Source: Alicyclobacillus sp.
GTDB taxonomy: Bacteria; Bacillota; Bacilli; Alicyclobacillales; Alicyclobacillaceae
Direction: 5' to 3'
Length of the DNA: 43,952 nt
Assembly (NCBI GenBank): GCA_023511725.1
Contig: JAIMAY010000023.1
Span: 1-43,952, forward strand
Position numbers and translations under genes: made by a program. Numbering within the stretch: position 1 is the first letter of the stretch; every line of letters begins with the position of its first letter. Positions 24,526 through 33,545 of the stretch are shown piece by piece. The notes beneath the pieces were generated by a model, which saw only the letters and a program-made list of their open reading frames with translations, had not been told where the DNA came from and searched no databases.

Positions 24526-25382
24526 TTCCGAGTGCCTTTGCGTATGAGCGAGTGCAGACCGTCGAGCAGGCGGTGAGAGCGCTGCAGGCGAACCCGGGGG
24601 CGAAGCTCTTGGCCGGTGGCCATAGCCTGATCCCGCTCATGAAGATGCGCCTCGCCACGCCGACGCGCCTGGTCGACATCTCGGGTATCCGGGAACTGCG
24701 GGGCGTCTGGAAAAAGGATGATCGGCTGGTCATCGGCGCGCTCACCACGCATCGCGAGATCGCCACAGACAGAGTGGTGCGCACTCATCTGCCGGCGCTC
24801 GCGGAAGCGGCATCCCGGGTGGGTGACCTGCAGGTTCGCAACCGGGGCACCATCGGAGGCAATCTGGCCCACGCGGATCCGTCTTCTGACCTGCCCGCCG
24901 TGGCCCTGGCGTTCGACGCCGTGTTCGATGTGCTGGGTCCAGAAGGGATGCAGACCGTGCCCATTGACGGCTATTTCCTCGGGCCGCTCGTGACCGCGCT
25001 GCCTGAGAACAGCGTTATCACGGCGGTTTCTCTGAAGCTGCCGCCGTCCGGGACACGCAGCACATACGTCAAGTATCCACACCCGGCGTCCGGCTACGCT
25101 GTCGTCGGGGTGGCGGCCGCCGCCCGCGTGGAACCGGACGGTGTGATTGACTTTGTGCGCGTCGCCGTCACGGGCGCGGGGGATGTACCCTACCGGGCGC
25201 AGGCTGTGGAGGACGCGCTGCTGGGCCAGCACGTCTCCGATGACCTGATCCGGGAGGCTGCGGCGCACGCTGCTGACGATGGCTCCATCTCCGGAGACCT
25301 GTTTGCTTCGGAGGCGTACCGCAGACATCTGTGCAGTGTGTACGTGGAGCGAGCGTTGCGCAAGGTGCTGTCCCGAGGTTAA
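24522..25382 (+). CDS. coxM: FAD-binding medium subunit of the molybdenum hydroxylase
   Basis: A 286-residue flavoprotein subunit. ATG 24522 (MIPSAFAYERVQTVEQAV) overlaps the coxL stop as ATGA. The two FAD-binding motifs are present: AGGHSLIPLMKMR near residue 33 and TIGGNLAHADPSSDLP near 112. The C-terminal CO-dehydrogenase-flavoprotein domain follows. It accepts electrons from the CoxS clusters and passes them to the terminal acceptor. With CoxS and CoxL it completes the heterotrimer. Confidence 0.95.
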   Translation: MIPSAFAYERVQTVEQAVRALQANPGAKLLAGGHSLIPLMKMRLATPTRLVDISGIRELRGVWKKDDRLVIGALTTHREIATDRVVRTHLPALAEAASRVGDLQVRNRGTIGGNLAHADPSSDLPAVALAFDAVFDVLGPEGMQTVPIDGYFLGPLVTALPENSVITAVSLKLPPSGTRSTYVKYPHPASGYAVVGVAAAARVEPDGVIDFVRVAVTGAGDVPYRAQAVEDALLGQHVSDDLIREAAAHAADDGSISGDLFASEAYRRHLCSVYVERALRKVLSRG

Positions 25383-25467
25383 ACGATACCCGCCCGGAGG
25401 TGACTCCGGGACGGTATCGTCCTGGCACCGGCCACCATCGCATGCGATGCCCGGAGGGGGAACAGGC

Positions 25468-26394
25468 GTGCAGAACCCATTTCGCGACGTTCACGAGTTG
25501 CAATCCCGTTTAGCCGAGCAGGGTTACATCGCCGATCCCGGCCTATGCACGGCCATCTACCTCGCCTTCGCGCTAGAGCGGCCGTTGTTCCTCGAAGGTG
25601 AGGCGGGCGTCGGCAAAACCGAGGTCGCCAAGGTGGTGGCGGCCGTCAGCGGGCGGCCTCTGGTGCGGCTGCAGTGCTACGAAGGTATCGATCGCGCCAG
25701 CGCGCTCTACGAGTGGGACTATCCGCGCCAACTGCTTCATATCCGCATACTCGAAGCGGCGCATGCAGCGGGTGGCACCGCTCTCGACGAGCGGAGCCTC
25801 GCGGGTCACCTCTACAGCGAACCGTTCCTGTTGCGCCGGCCCTTGCTGGAGGCCATCACCGCCACACCGGCGCCGGTGCTGTTGATTGACGAGATCGACC
25901 GCAGCGACGAGGAATTCGAAGCGTTTCTCCTCGAGGTGCTCGGGGAGTATCAGGTGAGCATTCCGGAGTTGGGCACCATCCGCGCTCACGAGACGCCGTT
26001 CGTCGTACTCACGTCCAATCGCACGCGAGAGGTTCACGATGCGCTCAAGCGCCGGTGCTTGTACTGGTGGATAGACTATCCAACCTTTGACAAAGAACTG
26101 CAGATCATCCGGCAGAAGGTACCGGGTCTACCGGAGAAACTCGCCGCCCATGTCTGTGGCTTTGTGCAGCGATTGCGCAGGGAGCCGTTGTACAAGCTTC
26201 CGGGGGTTGCTGAAACTCTGCAGTGGGCCATGGCGCTGGAAGCGCTGGGGACACAGCGTCTGACGCCGGAGAGGGTGGAGGAAACCATAGGCTGTCTGCT
26301 CAAGTACCGCGATGACCTGGAGTTCGTTCTGCGAGCGCGCGATCCCGGTGCAGTGTCGATTCGCGGCATGCTCGCGGAGATTGGGGTGATCTGA
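25468..26394 (+). CDS. coxD: MoxR/CoxD-type AAA+ ATPase
   Basis: A 308-residue AAA+ ATPase. GTG 25468 is chosen for GGAGGGGG nine bases upstream; the frame is open further left, into coxM. Walker A is GEAGVGKT (about residues 44-51) and Walker B is VLLIDEIDR (about 138-146); sensor-1 asparagine is in LTSNRTREV. MoxR-type ATPases act with VWA proteins; in aerobic CO dehydrogenase clusters CoxD with CoxE helps insert sulfur and copper at the molybdenum site. Since this CoxL is form II, its maturation role may be different. It is followed by coxE after three bases. Confidence 0.9.
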   Translation: MQNPFRDVHELQSRLAEQGYIADPGLCTAIYLAFALERPLFLEGEAGVGKTEVAKVVAAVSGRPLVRLQCYEGIDRASALYEWDYPRQLLHIRILEAAHAAGGTALDERSLAGHLYSEPFLLRRPLLEAITATPAPVLLIDEIDRSDEEFEAFLLEVLGEYQVSIPELGTIRAHETPFVVLTSNRTREVHDALKRRCLYWWIDYPTFDKELQIIRQKVPGLPEKLAAHVCGFVQRLRREPLYKLPGVAETLQWAMALEALGTQRLTPERVEETIGCLLKYRDDLEFVLRARDPGAVSIRGMLAEIGVI

Positions 26395-26397
26395 CCC

Positions 26398-27645
26398 GTG
26401 CCGAGCGACGGCGTGCGGCCACCTTCGGGAATGCCTGAGCTGGCGGGGTTCACCCCTGCCTTCCTGGCGTTTCTGCGGGGATTGCGGCGACTCGGCTTTG
26501 CACTTGGACCGGAGGAGATCTCCACCGCCATCCAGGCGCTGGCGTGCATCGGGGTGGAGCATCCCCAGCTGGCGCGTGCGGCGGTGGAGGCTGCGGTGGT
26601 GCGTCAACCCGAACAGATACCGCTGTTTCGCGCCGCCTGGCAGCAGTTTCTCGTGTTGATCCAACGGGCGCCCGACCCATGGTTGTCGCAAAACACACTG
26701 ACCGCGAATATCGCCCGCATGCGGCAGGAACGTCTGAGCCGGCCATCCGTGATCTGGATGGGCGCGGAGGGTGGTGCGGCCGACGCGCCTCGCGACGGAG
26801 GCGATCCGGATCTTGCGCCGGATCTCGCGGTTCGCCGCGGAGCCAGCCGGGATGAGCGTCTGCAGCATGCGGACTTCGCACGGTTGACACCCATGGAGCA
26901 GCGAGAGATGCGGCGCACGCGCGGGCATCTGCCCACACCGTCGCGGGTCGGCCATCGGTGGGCGACGGCGCGGCGCGGCAGACAACTGGACCTTTCGGCG
27001 ATGGCTGAAGCGGCTCGCGCTACCGGTGAGTGGTATCGACTGCGTTATCGGGGGCGCAAGGTGGTACCCAGACCGGTTGTGATCCTGTGTGACGTGAGCG
27101 GATCCATGGAGCCGTACAGCCGCCTGCTGCTTCGCTTTGCGCACACGCTGTTGGCTCAGCGGGGACGGGTGGAGGTGTTCGTGTTCAGCACGCGCTTGAC
27201 CCGGATCACGCGAGCCCTGCGCATGCATGACCCGGACCGGGCGCTGGAGGACGCCTTGCGGCTTACGCCGGATTACGCCGGAGGGACGAGGATTGGCGAG
27301 GCAGTTCGCACGTTCAATCTCGAGTGGTCGCGCCGGATTTTGCGTCGGGGTGCCCGGGTGTGGTTGGTGACAGACGGGTTCGATACCGGGGCGCCGGATC
27401 TTCTGGGAGCCGAAGTACAGCGGCTTCGCAAGTTGGCGAGGGGCCTGTTCTGGCTCACGCCTACCCTGGCGGACCCGGCCTATCAGCCGGTTACGACGGC
27501 CGCCCAGACACTGGTGGCAGCGGTGGATGCAGTGTTTCCTGCGTACTCGTGGCATACATTGGAACAGACTTGGCGCAGCACAGCAATGCATGAGGCGCCA
27601 GCGCGCGCTGGACTCGGAGCGTTGAAACAACATCGAGGTGGCTGA
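26398..27645 (+). CDS. coxE: VWA-domain protein, CoxE type
   Basis: A 415-residue cytoplasmic protein starting at GTG 26398, with GGGGTGAT ahead; ATG 26431 is possible. The N-terminal half (1-210) is helical. The C-terminal VWA domain (about 225-400) has the MIDAS motif CDVSGSMEPYS (about 229-239), the threonine in GGTRIG and VTDGFD. CoxE-like proteins partner a MoxR ATPase, here the gene just upstream, and are needed to mature molybdenum hydroxylases. No signal peptide. Confidence 0.88.
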   Translation: MPSDGVRPPSGMPELAGFTPAFLAFLRGLRRLGFALGPEEISTAIQALACIGVEHPQLARAAVEAAVVRQPEQIPLFRAAWQQFLVLIQRAPDPWLSQNTLTANIARMRQERLSRPSVIWMGAEGGAADAPRDGGDPDLAPDLAVRRGASRDERLQHADFARLTPMEQREMRRTRGHLPTPSRVGHRWATARRGRQLDLSAMAEAARATGEWYRLRYRGRKVVPRPVVILCDVSGSMEPYSRLLLRFAHTLLAQRGRVEVFVFSTRLTRITRALRMHDPDRALEDALRLTPDYAGGTRIGEAVRTFNLEWSRRILRRGARVWLVTDGFDTGAPDLLGAEVQRLRKLARGLFWLTPTLADPAYQPVTTAAQTLVAAVDAVFPAYSWHTLEQTWRSTAMHEAPARAGLGALKQHRGG

Positions 27646-27646
27646 C

Positions 27647-28792
27647 ATGCTGGAAGTGGTGCAAGCATTGACATCCTGCGTGGAGCGTGGTACTCGGGCC
27701 GTTCTCGCGACCATCATCGACGTGGAGGGTAGCGCCTATCGTCGGGAAGGCGTCCGTGCCCTGATTCACGAGGACGGTTCTATCGTTGGTGTGGTCAGCG
27801 GCGGTTGCGTGGAGCGTGATCTGGCAGAGCACGCGCGCGCCGTCCTGGAGAACGGTGAGCCGCGAGAGGTGTTCTACGACTTTCGAGCGGCGGAGGACCT
27901 CCTGTGGGGCATGGGCGTAGGCTGCAACGGTGCCATCACCTTGTGGCTGGAGCCGTTCGATCCGGTCGCACAGCGAGAACGGGCGGCGGCCACTTTGGCG
28001 GCTCTGCGCAGACGGCTTGAGACGACCCAGCCTTATCGAACTTTGACCATCCTCCGGAGTCCAGACGGTAGTCCCGTGTTCCCTGGCCAGATCCTTGAGG
28101 AGCCGGACGGCACGGATGGCGTCGATTGGGCGTCCCTGCCCGCGCAGGGGCTCGTGGACACGAGCGTGCAGGGCGTGACGGTCCGCGCTTTTGTGGAGAC
28201 GGTGCGGCCACGCCCGCGGCTGGTGGTGTTTGGCGCGGGAGCGGATGCCATGCCGGTGGTGCGTACGGCCTCAGGTCTCGGCTGGCACGTCACCGTGGTG
28301 GACCATCGACCGGAACGGATGAGCCGGACGCACTTCCCGACCGCTGATGATCTGGCGCTTCGACCCCGACATGCCTACACGCAGGGGCTCATGCTGGGTG
28401 AGAGCACGTATACAGTCATCATGACGCACAATTACGAGATCGACATGCACCTGTTGTCCTCGCTGTTGCCACTGCCCATCCCGTACATCGGGTTGCTCGG
28501 TCCGCGCAAACGCCTGGAGCAGATGCTGATGGATCTGGAGCAGACCGGGCATAAGGTCGATTCTGCTCACCTGGAAAAACTGTATTCGCCCGTGGGTCTC
28601 GATATCGGTGCCGAGTCACCGGAGGATATCGCCATCAGCATCATCGCGGAGATCCAGGCGGTCCGCAGCGGGCGCCAGGGAGGGTTCCTGCGCACCCGTC
28701 GCGATCCGCTTCACGCACGGTCGCAGGTGAACCATGCTGCATCCGGGCCCGCCGCCAATGCTGCCGGAGGAGGCACCCGGTGTGGCCTCTGA
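27647..28792 (+). CDS. xdhC: XdhC/CoxF-type molybdenum cofactor insertion protein
   Basis: A 381-residue protein. ATG 27647 has GAGGTGG well placed; GTG 27638 lies inside that ribosome site. The N-terminal XdhC domain shows EGSAYRREG and VVSGGCVERD; the C-terminal Rossmann domain starts at VVFGAGADA (about residue 195) and contains the MTHNYEIDMHLL and YIGLLGPRKR segments. XdhC binds molybdenum cofactor, promotes its sulfuration and hands it to the apo-hydroxylase. Its 3' end overlaps the next gene by 59 bases. Confidence 0.92.
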   Translation: MLEVVQALTSCVERGTRAVLATIIDVEGSAYRREGVRALIHEDGSIVGVVSGGCVERDLAEHARAVLENGEPREVFYDFRAAEDLLWGMGVGCNGAITLWLEPFDPVAQRERAAATLAALRRRLETTQPYRTLTILRSPDGSPVFPGQILEEPDGTDGVDWASLPAQGLVDTSVQGVTVRAFVETVRPRPRLVVFGAGADAMPVVRTASGLGWHVTVVDHRPERMSRTHFPTADDLALRPRHAYTQGLMLGESTYTVIMTHNYEIDMHLLSSLLPLPIPYIGLLGPRKRLEQMLMDLEQTGHKVDSAHLEKLYSPVGLDIGAESPEDIAISIIAEIQAVRSGRQGGFLRTRRDPLHARSQVNHAASGPAANAAGGGTRCGL

Positions 28793-29438
28793 GGCATCCG
28801 TCGCGGGAGTGGTACTCGCGGCAGGCGCATCGCGCCGGATGGGGCAGGACAAACGGCGGCTGCTGCTGCCGGGGGGCGATCCGATGCTTCTGGCGACCCT
28901 ACGCCAGGCTCTCGCGTCCGGCGTCAGCCGCTGGTGGGTGACGCTGCGCTCGGGGGAGGCATCGCTGTGGCAGTGCCTGCAGGACCGTCTCATCGGTGCC
29001 CACGATGGACAGCGTGAAATCCGGGTGTTGCACCCCATCTTTGTGCGCGATCCGAGCGAAGGCATGGCCGCATCGATTCGGGCGGCTGCCGAGCGCGCGC
29101 AGGCGCACGCCGACGTGGCGGCGCTCATTGTTTTGCTGGGGGATCAGCCGGGCGTATCGGCGCAGGTGATCAGCCGCTGTGCCCAACTCTGGCTGCAGCA
29201 GCGGCCAGCCGTGGTGCGCACGCGCTACGCGGACGGGCCGGGACACCCGGTGGTGCTGGCGCGTACCGTTTGGCCGTGTCTGCTCGCGCTGCAGGGCGAT
29301 GTGGGGGCTCGCGCAATCTTCGAAACGTATCGTGAGCAGACGACGTGGCTGGACGTCGCTGGGCCCGCCCCGCCCGACATTGATACCCCGGAGGCGTACC
29401 GCTCACTGTGGCAGGGGACCCCGCCGGGCCTTGGATGA
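28734..29438 (+). CDS. mocA: Molybdenum cofactor nucleotidyltransferase (MocA/MobA-like)
   Basis: A 234-residue nucleotidyltransferase. ATG 28734 has a modest GCAGGTG; the first 20 residues are Pro-rich and a later start is possible. The signature VVLAAGASRRMGQDK (about 25-39) binds the nucleotide; VLLGDQPGVS supplies the metal aspartate and the C-terminal DIDTPE is typical. MocA attaches CMP to molybdopterin (MCD cofactor) for xanthine-dehydrogenase-family enzymes. Overlap with xdhC supports joint action on the cofactor. Confidence 0.88.
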   Translation: MLHPGPPPMLPEEAPGVASEASVAGVVLAAGASRRMGQDKRRLLLPGGDPMLLATLRQALASGVSRWWVTLRSGEASLWQCLQDRLIGAHDGQREIRVLHPIFVRDPSEGMAASIRAAAERAQAHADVAALIVLLGDQPGVSAQVISRCAQLWLQQRPAVVRTRYADGPGHPVVLARTVWPCLLALQGDVGARAIFETYREQTTWLDVAGPAPPDIDTPEAYRSLWQGTPPGLG

Positions 29439-29499
29439 TCCGACTTCTCTCCGGAGCACGAAAGGTTGAACCGCACACAGCACAGGGGAGGGGAGAAGG

Positions 29500-30198
29500 T
29501 TGGCAGTTACTTCTCGCTGGACCAAGGTCCAGTTTGTGACAGCGGAAGAGGCTGCGCGGGTGGTCCGGCGCGGCCAACGGGTGATGGTGAGCGGGTTCGG
29601 TGCATCAGGTATTCCAGAAGCGGTGCTCGCCGCGCTCGCCGATTGGCCGGAGGCGACAGACCTCACGGTCTTCAGCAACAACATCACCGCCGGCACGGGT
29701 TTGGAGCGGTTGTTCGAGCTCGGGCGGATCCGCAAAGTGATTGGCACGTATTTCACCAGCAATCCGAAAGTGGTGCGAGCGTGGCGGGAGGGGCGGATCG
29801 AGATCGAGCTGATGTGCCAGGGCACGTTCGCCGAAGCCCTGCGGCTGGGCGGCGCGGGAATCCCCGCCTTCTACACCCCCACGGGCGCGGGGACACCGCT
29901 GGCGGAAGGGAAGGAAACGCGCGTGTTCGATGGTCGGCCGTGTGTGCTGGAACGGAGCTTAACGGCCGATGTGGCGCTGGTGCGCGCACATCGCGCGGAC
30001 GAAGCGGGTAACGTGGTGTACCGAAAAGCTGCGCGTCAATTCGGCCCGCTGATGGCCACAGCGGCGAAGGTGACCATCGTCGAGGTGGACGAGGTGGTGC
30101 CGGTGGGGGTGCTGGACCCGGAGGCCATTGTCACGCCGTTCGTGTTCGTCGACATGATTGTGGTAAGGGGGGATCGGTATGCCGGTGGCTCTACCTGA
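29500..30198 (+). CDS. CoA-transferase subunit A (3-oxoacid type)
   Basis: A 232-residue class I CoA-transferase alpha subunit. TTG 29500 follows GGGGAGGGGAGAAGG. Family motifs are the early glycine-rich VMVSGFGASGIPEAVL, SNNITAGTGLERLFELGRI and GAGIPAFYTPTGAGTPLAEGKE. It pairs with the next gene, with which it overlaps by 20 bases. Such enzymes move CoA between a CoA ester and a free acid (succinyl-CoA:3-oxoacid in ScoA/ScoB, adipyl in PcaI/PcaJ). The substrate is not readable. It is 61 bases after mocA and probably in the same operon. Confidence 0.92.
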   Translation: MAVTSRWTKVQFVTAEEAARVVRRGQRVMVSGFGASGIPEAVLAALADWPEATDLTVFSNNITAGTGLERLFELGRIRKVIGTYFTSNPKVVRAWREGRIEIELMCQGTFAEALRLGGAGIPAFYTPTGAGTPLAEGKETRVFDGRPCVLERSLTADVALVRAHRADEAGNVVYRKAARQFGPLMATAAKVTIVEVDEVVPVGVLDPEAIVTPFVFVDMIVVRGDRYAGGST

Positions 30199-30910
30199 GT
30201 CCCTTCGTCTAACGAAGGCTCAGGTGCGGCATTACATCGCTTGGAGGTGTGCACGGGAGCTGCAGGATGGCGTGGTCAACCTGGGGATTGGCATTCCCAT
30301 TCTGGTCGCGGACTACTTCGACCCGAGCCGGCGCATCGCCCTGCACAGCGAGAACGGGATCCTCGGGGTGGGGCCATCGCCGTCACCGGATGCTGCCGAT
30401 CCCGACCTCATCAACGCCAGCAAGCTTCCCGTGACGGAGTTGCCGTACACCTCCTATTTCGACAGCGCCCTGTCGTTCGCGATGATGCGAGGCGGGCATC
30501 TGGACGCCACCGTGGTGGGAGGACTGCAGGTAGCGGAGAACGGAGATCTCGCGAGCTGGGCGGTCCCCGGTGAGGACGTGCTGGGCGTCGGTGGCGTGAT
30601 GGACCTGGTGGTGGGCGCGCGGCGTGTGATTGTGGCGATGACCCACCTGTCGGAAGACGGCGAGCCGAAGCTGGTGTCTCGCTGCACCTATCCGCTCACA
30701 GCGCCCGGCTGTGTCGACACCGTCGTCACGGAATTCGCCGTGTTCAAATTCCGCGAGGGTCGCATGTGGCTCACCGAGCTGATTGAGGAGATGGATCTGG
30801 ACCTACTTCGGCGGATCACGCCGGCGTCGTTTTCGGTGGCGCCTGATCTGCAGCGCAGAGGGCGCGCTGGCGTCCTACCTCTCCTGAAGTGTTATCGGCA
30901 ACAAGGGTAG
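30179..30910 (+). CDS. CoA-transferase subunit B (3-oxoacid type)
   Basis: A 243-residue beta subunit starting at ATG 30179 inside the end of subunit A, with AAGGGGGGA just upstream. The catalytic glutamate, which forms the glutamyl-CoA thioester, is Glu58 in [21 protein letters not shown] and [14 protein letters not shown] are family blocks. The neighbouring molybdenum hydroxylase suggests that both act in breakdown of one substrate, for example a hydroxylated acid that must be activated as its CoA ester; this is inference. Confidence 0.92.
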   Translation: MPVALPESLRLTKAQVRHYIAWRCARELQDGVVNLGIGIPILVADYFDPSRRIALHSENGILGVGPSPSPDAADPDLINASKLPVTELPYTSYFDSALSFAMMRGGHLDATVVGGLQVAENGDLASWAVPGEDVLGVGGVMDLVVGARRVIVAMTHLSEDGEPKLVSRCTYPLTAPGCVDTVVTEFAVFKFREGRMWLTELIEEMDLDLLRRITPASFSVAPDLQRRGRAGVLPLLKCYRQQG

Positions 30911-30924
30911 GGCGCACACGGAGC

Positions 30925-30946
30925 GCGGTGCCTGAGGCGCCGCTTT
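30925..30946 (+). terminator. Terminator-like hairpin after the CoA-transferase genes
   Basis: GCGGTGCC (30925-30932) pairs with GGCGCCGC (30936-30943) with one G-T pair, three-base loop, and TTT. It probably ends the cox/CoA-transferase operon, in front of a convergent gene. Confidence 0.5.
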
Positions 30947-30948
30947 GC

Positions 30949-30990
30949 GCTGGTTTCAATTGGCGCGATGCTGGTTTCAATGGGCGCGAT
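30949..30990. repeat. 21-bp tandem duplication
   Basis: The 21-base unit at 30949-30969 is repeated at 30970-30990 with one difference (T/G). It covers the stop codon of the leftward thioredoxin-like gene, so the gene ends in one copy and a second in-frame TGA lies in the other. Confidence 0.85.
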
Positions 30991-31288
30991 GATGCTGGAT
31001 GAATCGCATCACATCCTGAACAGATTGAAACTCATACAACCGGTTCTCAGCATGATCGCCGCGTGCTGCAACCAGACACGGCACGCCGGTGATTTGCCAC
31101 GCCTGTACAAGGCGTTGCGTTGTCTCCACCGGACAATCGATGATATCTATCCCGCCTCCGCTGCGCATCACCACCTCGAGCATTTTACGCACTACCAGGC
31201 AGGTGCCACAGCGCCTGGTGTAGAAGAAGTAAAGCACTGGCAGCTGACTGGCGCCTGGCGGCGCCACTTTGTTGGCTGGAATCCACAT
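30977..31288 (-). CDS. Thioredoxin-like protein with a CxxC motif
   Basis: A 103-residue protein. ATG 31288 (MWIPANKVAPPG) has TGGGAGG nine bases upstream; the frame is open further to TTG 31345. After the first strand (LPVLYFFY) comes RRCGTCLV with the redox CxxC near residues 29-32, then IDIIDCPVE and the cis-proline loop TGVPCLV. The fold is thioredoxin/glutaredoxin-like, without a signal peptide, so cytosolic. Partner and substrate are unknown. It converges on the CoA-transferase operon. Confidence 0.75.
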   Translation of the reverse strand: MWIPANKVAPPGASQLPVLYFFYTRRCGTCLVVRKMLEVVMRSGGGIDIIDCPVETTQRLVQAWQITGVPCLVAARGDHAENRLYEFQSVQDVMRFIQHHRAH

Positions 31289-31420
31289 GATGCAGGGCCT
31301 CCCAGTGAGTGCGTAGACCTGCGCCCTCCGCACCCAGGATAACACAAGAGCCTGGCACCGCAGAGGGTCTCACACAGTACCCCATACGCCGTCGGGTCGG
31401 AATAGGAGCTGCGCCTACGA

Positions 31421-32041
31421 ATGATGTCCTCCGAACACATCCGTGTTGACCTGTTGTCGTTTCGTATCGACACGCCTCGCTTGACATTGCGCCCGATAAC
31501 GCAGTCGGATGCCGGCGTGATTCAGGTGCTGGCGGATGACGCCGAGATCGCCCGAAACACGCTGCAAATCCCGCATCCGTATCCGCCCGGCGAAGCCTCG
31601 AAGTGGATTGAACGGGCGATATTGGCGGCGAGCGCTGGGAAGATCCTGACACTGGTCCTAACCGCCAAGCCTGCGACTTTGGCGGATGGTATACCGGCCG
31701 ACACTGCCTTGGGGACCCTGAGCTTGGGGTTTGACTGGCCGAACTCGCGCGGTGAACTGGGATATTGGCTGGGCACGGCCTATCATGGCCGTGGAATGAT
31801 GACAGAGGCCGTTACAGCGCTGGTACGGGACTCCTTCGACCGTCTGGGGCTGGCTCGCGTGTTTGCCCAAGTCTTTAGTGGAAACCGAGCTTCGCAGCGG
31901 GTCCTGGAAAAAGCGGGGTTTCGGCATGAGGGCACCCTTCGACGACACATCCGAAAGGACGGTGCGTGGAAAGATCTGCACGTCTATGGATGCCTTTGTG
32001 ACGAGTGGCGCGTCTCGAAGGACAAAAAACTGTCGGTATAG
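31421..32041 (+). CDS. GNAT N-acetyltransferase, RimJ/RimL type
   Basis: A 206-residue acetyltransferase starting at ATG 31421 with AGGAGCTG upstream. Seen: TPRLTLRPITQSDA at the N-terminus, the acetyl-CoA loop YWLGTAYHGRGMMTEAV (about 111-127) and SGNRASQRVLEKAGFRHEGTLRRHIRKDGAWKD... features typical of the RimJ/RimL ribosomal-protein alanine acetyltransferase group, which also includes detoxifying enzymes. The substrate is not known. The IS110 element begins a few dozen bases downstream. Confidence 0.88.
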   Translation: MMSSEHIRVDLLSFRIDTPRLTLRPITQSDAGVIQVLADDAEIARNTLQIPHPYPPGEASKWIERAILAASAGKILTLVLTAKPATLADGIPADTALGTLSLGFDWPNSRGELGYWLGTAYHGRGMMTEAVTALVRDSFDRLGLARVFAQVFSGNRASQRVLEKAGFRHEGTLRRHIRKDGAWKDLHVYGCLCDEWRVSKDKKLSV

Positions 32042-32122
32042 TGGAAGCCCGAGATTGCAGCTACCGTGAAAATGGCACAAAAAAGGTGCTCATACTACCG
32101 TTGTTGCAGTGTATGCCAAAAA

Positions 32123-33340
32123 TTAGGCGGTTTCTTCAACTGTCACTTTTGGACCAAGCTTCTCCAACGACTGAATGTGACGCCGAATGGTTGCCTGCCG
32201 CTTACGCTTGTCTTGGTGCATCGGACCTGGATCCTTGTAGTCAGTACCGGAGACCAGCATATGGTATATCACGACTAGCATATAGTGACCCACTGCTACG
32301 GCTGCCTTTTTGGACCCCCGTCGGGCGGCGATACGGTGATACTTGGCAGACAGATAGGTGTTCCTGGTTCTGGCGGCTGAACGGGCGGCTTCAACCAGGG
32401 CCTCTCGTAACCAACGATCTCCCTTGCGGGTCTTCCCACTTCGTCGCTTGCCCGCACTCTCGTCGTTGCCCGGACACATACCGGCCCACGAGGCAAGGTG
32501 CTTTGCTGTGGGGAACCGGCTCATGTCAGTGCCTATCTCTGCCAGAATCAACTCAGCCGTCTGTCTGCCAATCCCCGGTATCGTGTCGAGCCGCCGGAGG
32601 TCTTCCTCAAAAGGGCGCATCCGCTTCTCTATTTCTTCACTGACCTCGTCGATCAACTCGTCGAGCTCGTCAATATGCCTCAGCTGCATAGCGAGCATCT
32701 TCTGTTGGTGCGGTCGAACCACGCCGTGCAGGGCCCGTTCCAGCTCCTTGACCTTGTCACGAAGCCGACCTTTAACCAGATGTTTCACATCTGCGGGATC
32801 GAGCGTCCCACTGACCAGTTCGCTCAAGATGGCTCGCCCTGAAACCCCAACCACGTTGCTCGCCACGGAAGCCAACTTGATATTGGCCCCTTCAAGAACC
32901 TTCTGTAGCCGGTTGACCTCGCTGGCTCGTTCACGAATCAGGGACTTTCGATACCGAACCAGTTCCCGCAATTCACGCTGGTTCCGGTCCGGGATGTAAC
33001 TGCCCCGGAGTAAGCCGTGGCGCAACAGCTCAGCTATCCATTCGGCGTCCCGGACGTCCGTCTTGCGACCCGGAACCTGTTTGATATGCTGGGCGTTGAC
33101 CACGAGTACCTCTACGTCCTGATCCTCCAACAGGTTGTAAATGGGCTTCCAATAGACGCCGGTACTCTCCATGGCCACGTGAGTGCACCCATGACCGAGG
33201 ATCCATTCCACCATACATTCCAGTTCATCGGTCATGGTACCAAACGTTCGAATCTCCTTCGTCTCCGGCGTGATGGCGCAGGCAACAACATTGTTTTTGT
33301 GGACGTCCAATCCACAGCATCGCTCGTGCACGACACGCAT
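32123..33340 (-). CDS. IS110-family DEDD transposase
   Basis: A 405-residue recombinase starting at ATG 33340 ([15 protein letters not shown]); the frame is open to TTG 33526 but that extension would cover the non-coding end. The RuvC-like N-terminus has the acidic set Asp12 (CGLDVHK), Glu58 (AMESTG), Asp95 and Asp98 (KTDVRDAEW). A central coiled region follows (about 140-280). The C-terminal Tnp domain has [29 protein letters not shown] and the serine-containing [13 protein letters not shown] region that holds the catalytic Ser in this family. All key residues are present, so the enzyme looks active. In IS110 elements the recombinase uses a bridge RNA from the element's own non-coding end to choose donor and target. 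Confidence 0.95.
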   Translation of the reverse strand: MRVVHERCCGLDVHKNNVVACAITPETKEIRTFGTMTDELECMVEWILGHGCTHVAMESTGVYWKPIYNLLEDQDVEVLVVNAQHIKQVPGRKTDVRDAEWIAELLRHGLLRGSYIPDRNQRELRELVRYRKSLIRERASEVNRLQKVLEGANIKLASVASNVVGVSGRAILSELVSGTLDPADVKHLVKGRLRDKVKELERALHGVVRPHQQKMLAMQLRHIDELDELIDEVSEEIEKRMRPFEEDLRRLDTIPGIGRQTAELILAEIGTDMSRFPTAKHLASWAGMCPGNDESAGKRRSGKTRKGDRWLREALVEAARSAARTRNTYLSAKYHRIAARRGSKKAAVAVGHYMLVVIYHMLVSGTDYKDPGPMHQDKRKRQATIRRHIQSLEKLGPKVTVEETA

Positions 33341-33545
33341 AGATGGCCACCCCATGATAGAAGTGACAGCCACATGGCGACCGATCGATAGGAATTCTAC
33401 CGTACGTGCTTCCCGGAAACGGGAGCGACAATTCGCGGTGCTCCAGGTCGGCCGCTCCGTCCGTCTTAACCACGGACTCGAAGTACCAAGCGGATTCGAG
33501 CTCTGCGTGGCTGCTAGGTAACACAATAAAATACCTGCAACGCAT
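33341..33545 (-). ncRNA. Candidate bridge RNA region of the IS110 element
   Basis: This stretch, upstream of the transposase on its own strand, is where IS110-group elements encode the bridge RNA. It is about 200 bases, is rich in possible stems (for example ACCTGGAG with CTCC..., CCGTTTCCGGG, GTGGC with GCCAT near the start codon) and has no better gene. I cannot define its ends or its target and donor loops by eye. Confidence 0.35.

Noticed and set aside
22180-25382. Aerobic CO dehydrogenase
   Set aside because: The active-site loop is AYRGAGR (form II), not the AYRCSFR needed for the Mo-Cu CO dehydrogenase.
33341-33526. N-terminal extension of the IS110 transposase to TTG 33526
   Set aside because: The added 62 residues match nothing in the family; the known N-terminus CGLDVHK is at residue 9 from ATG 33340.
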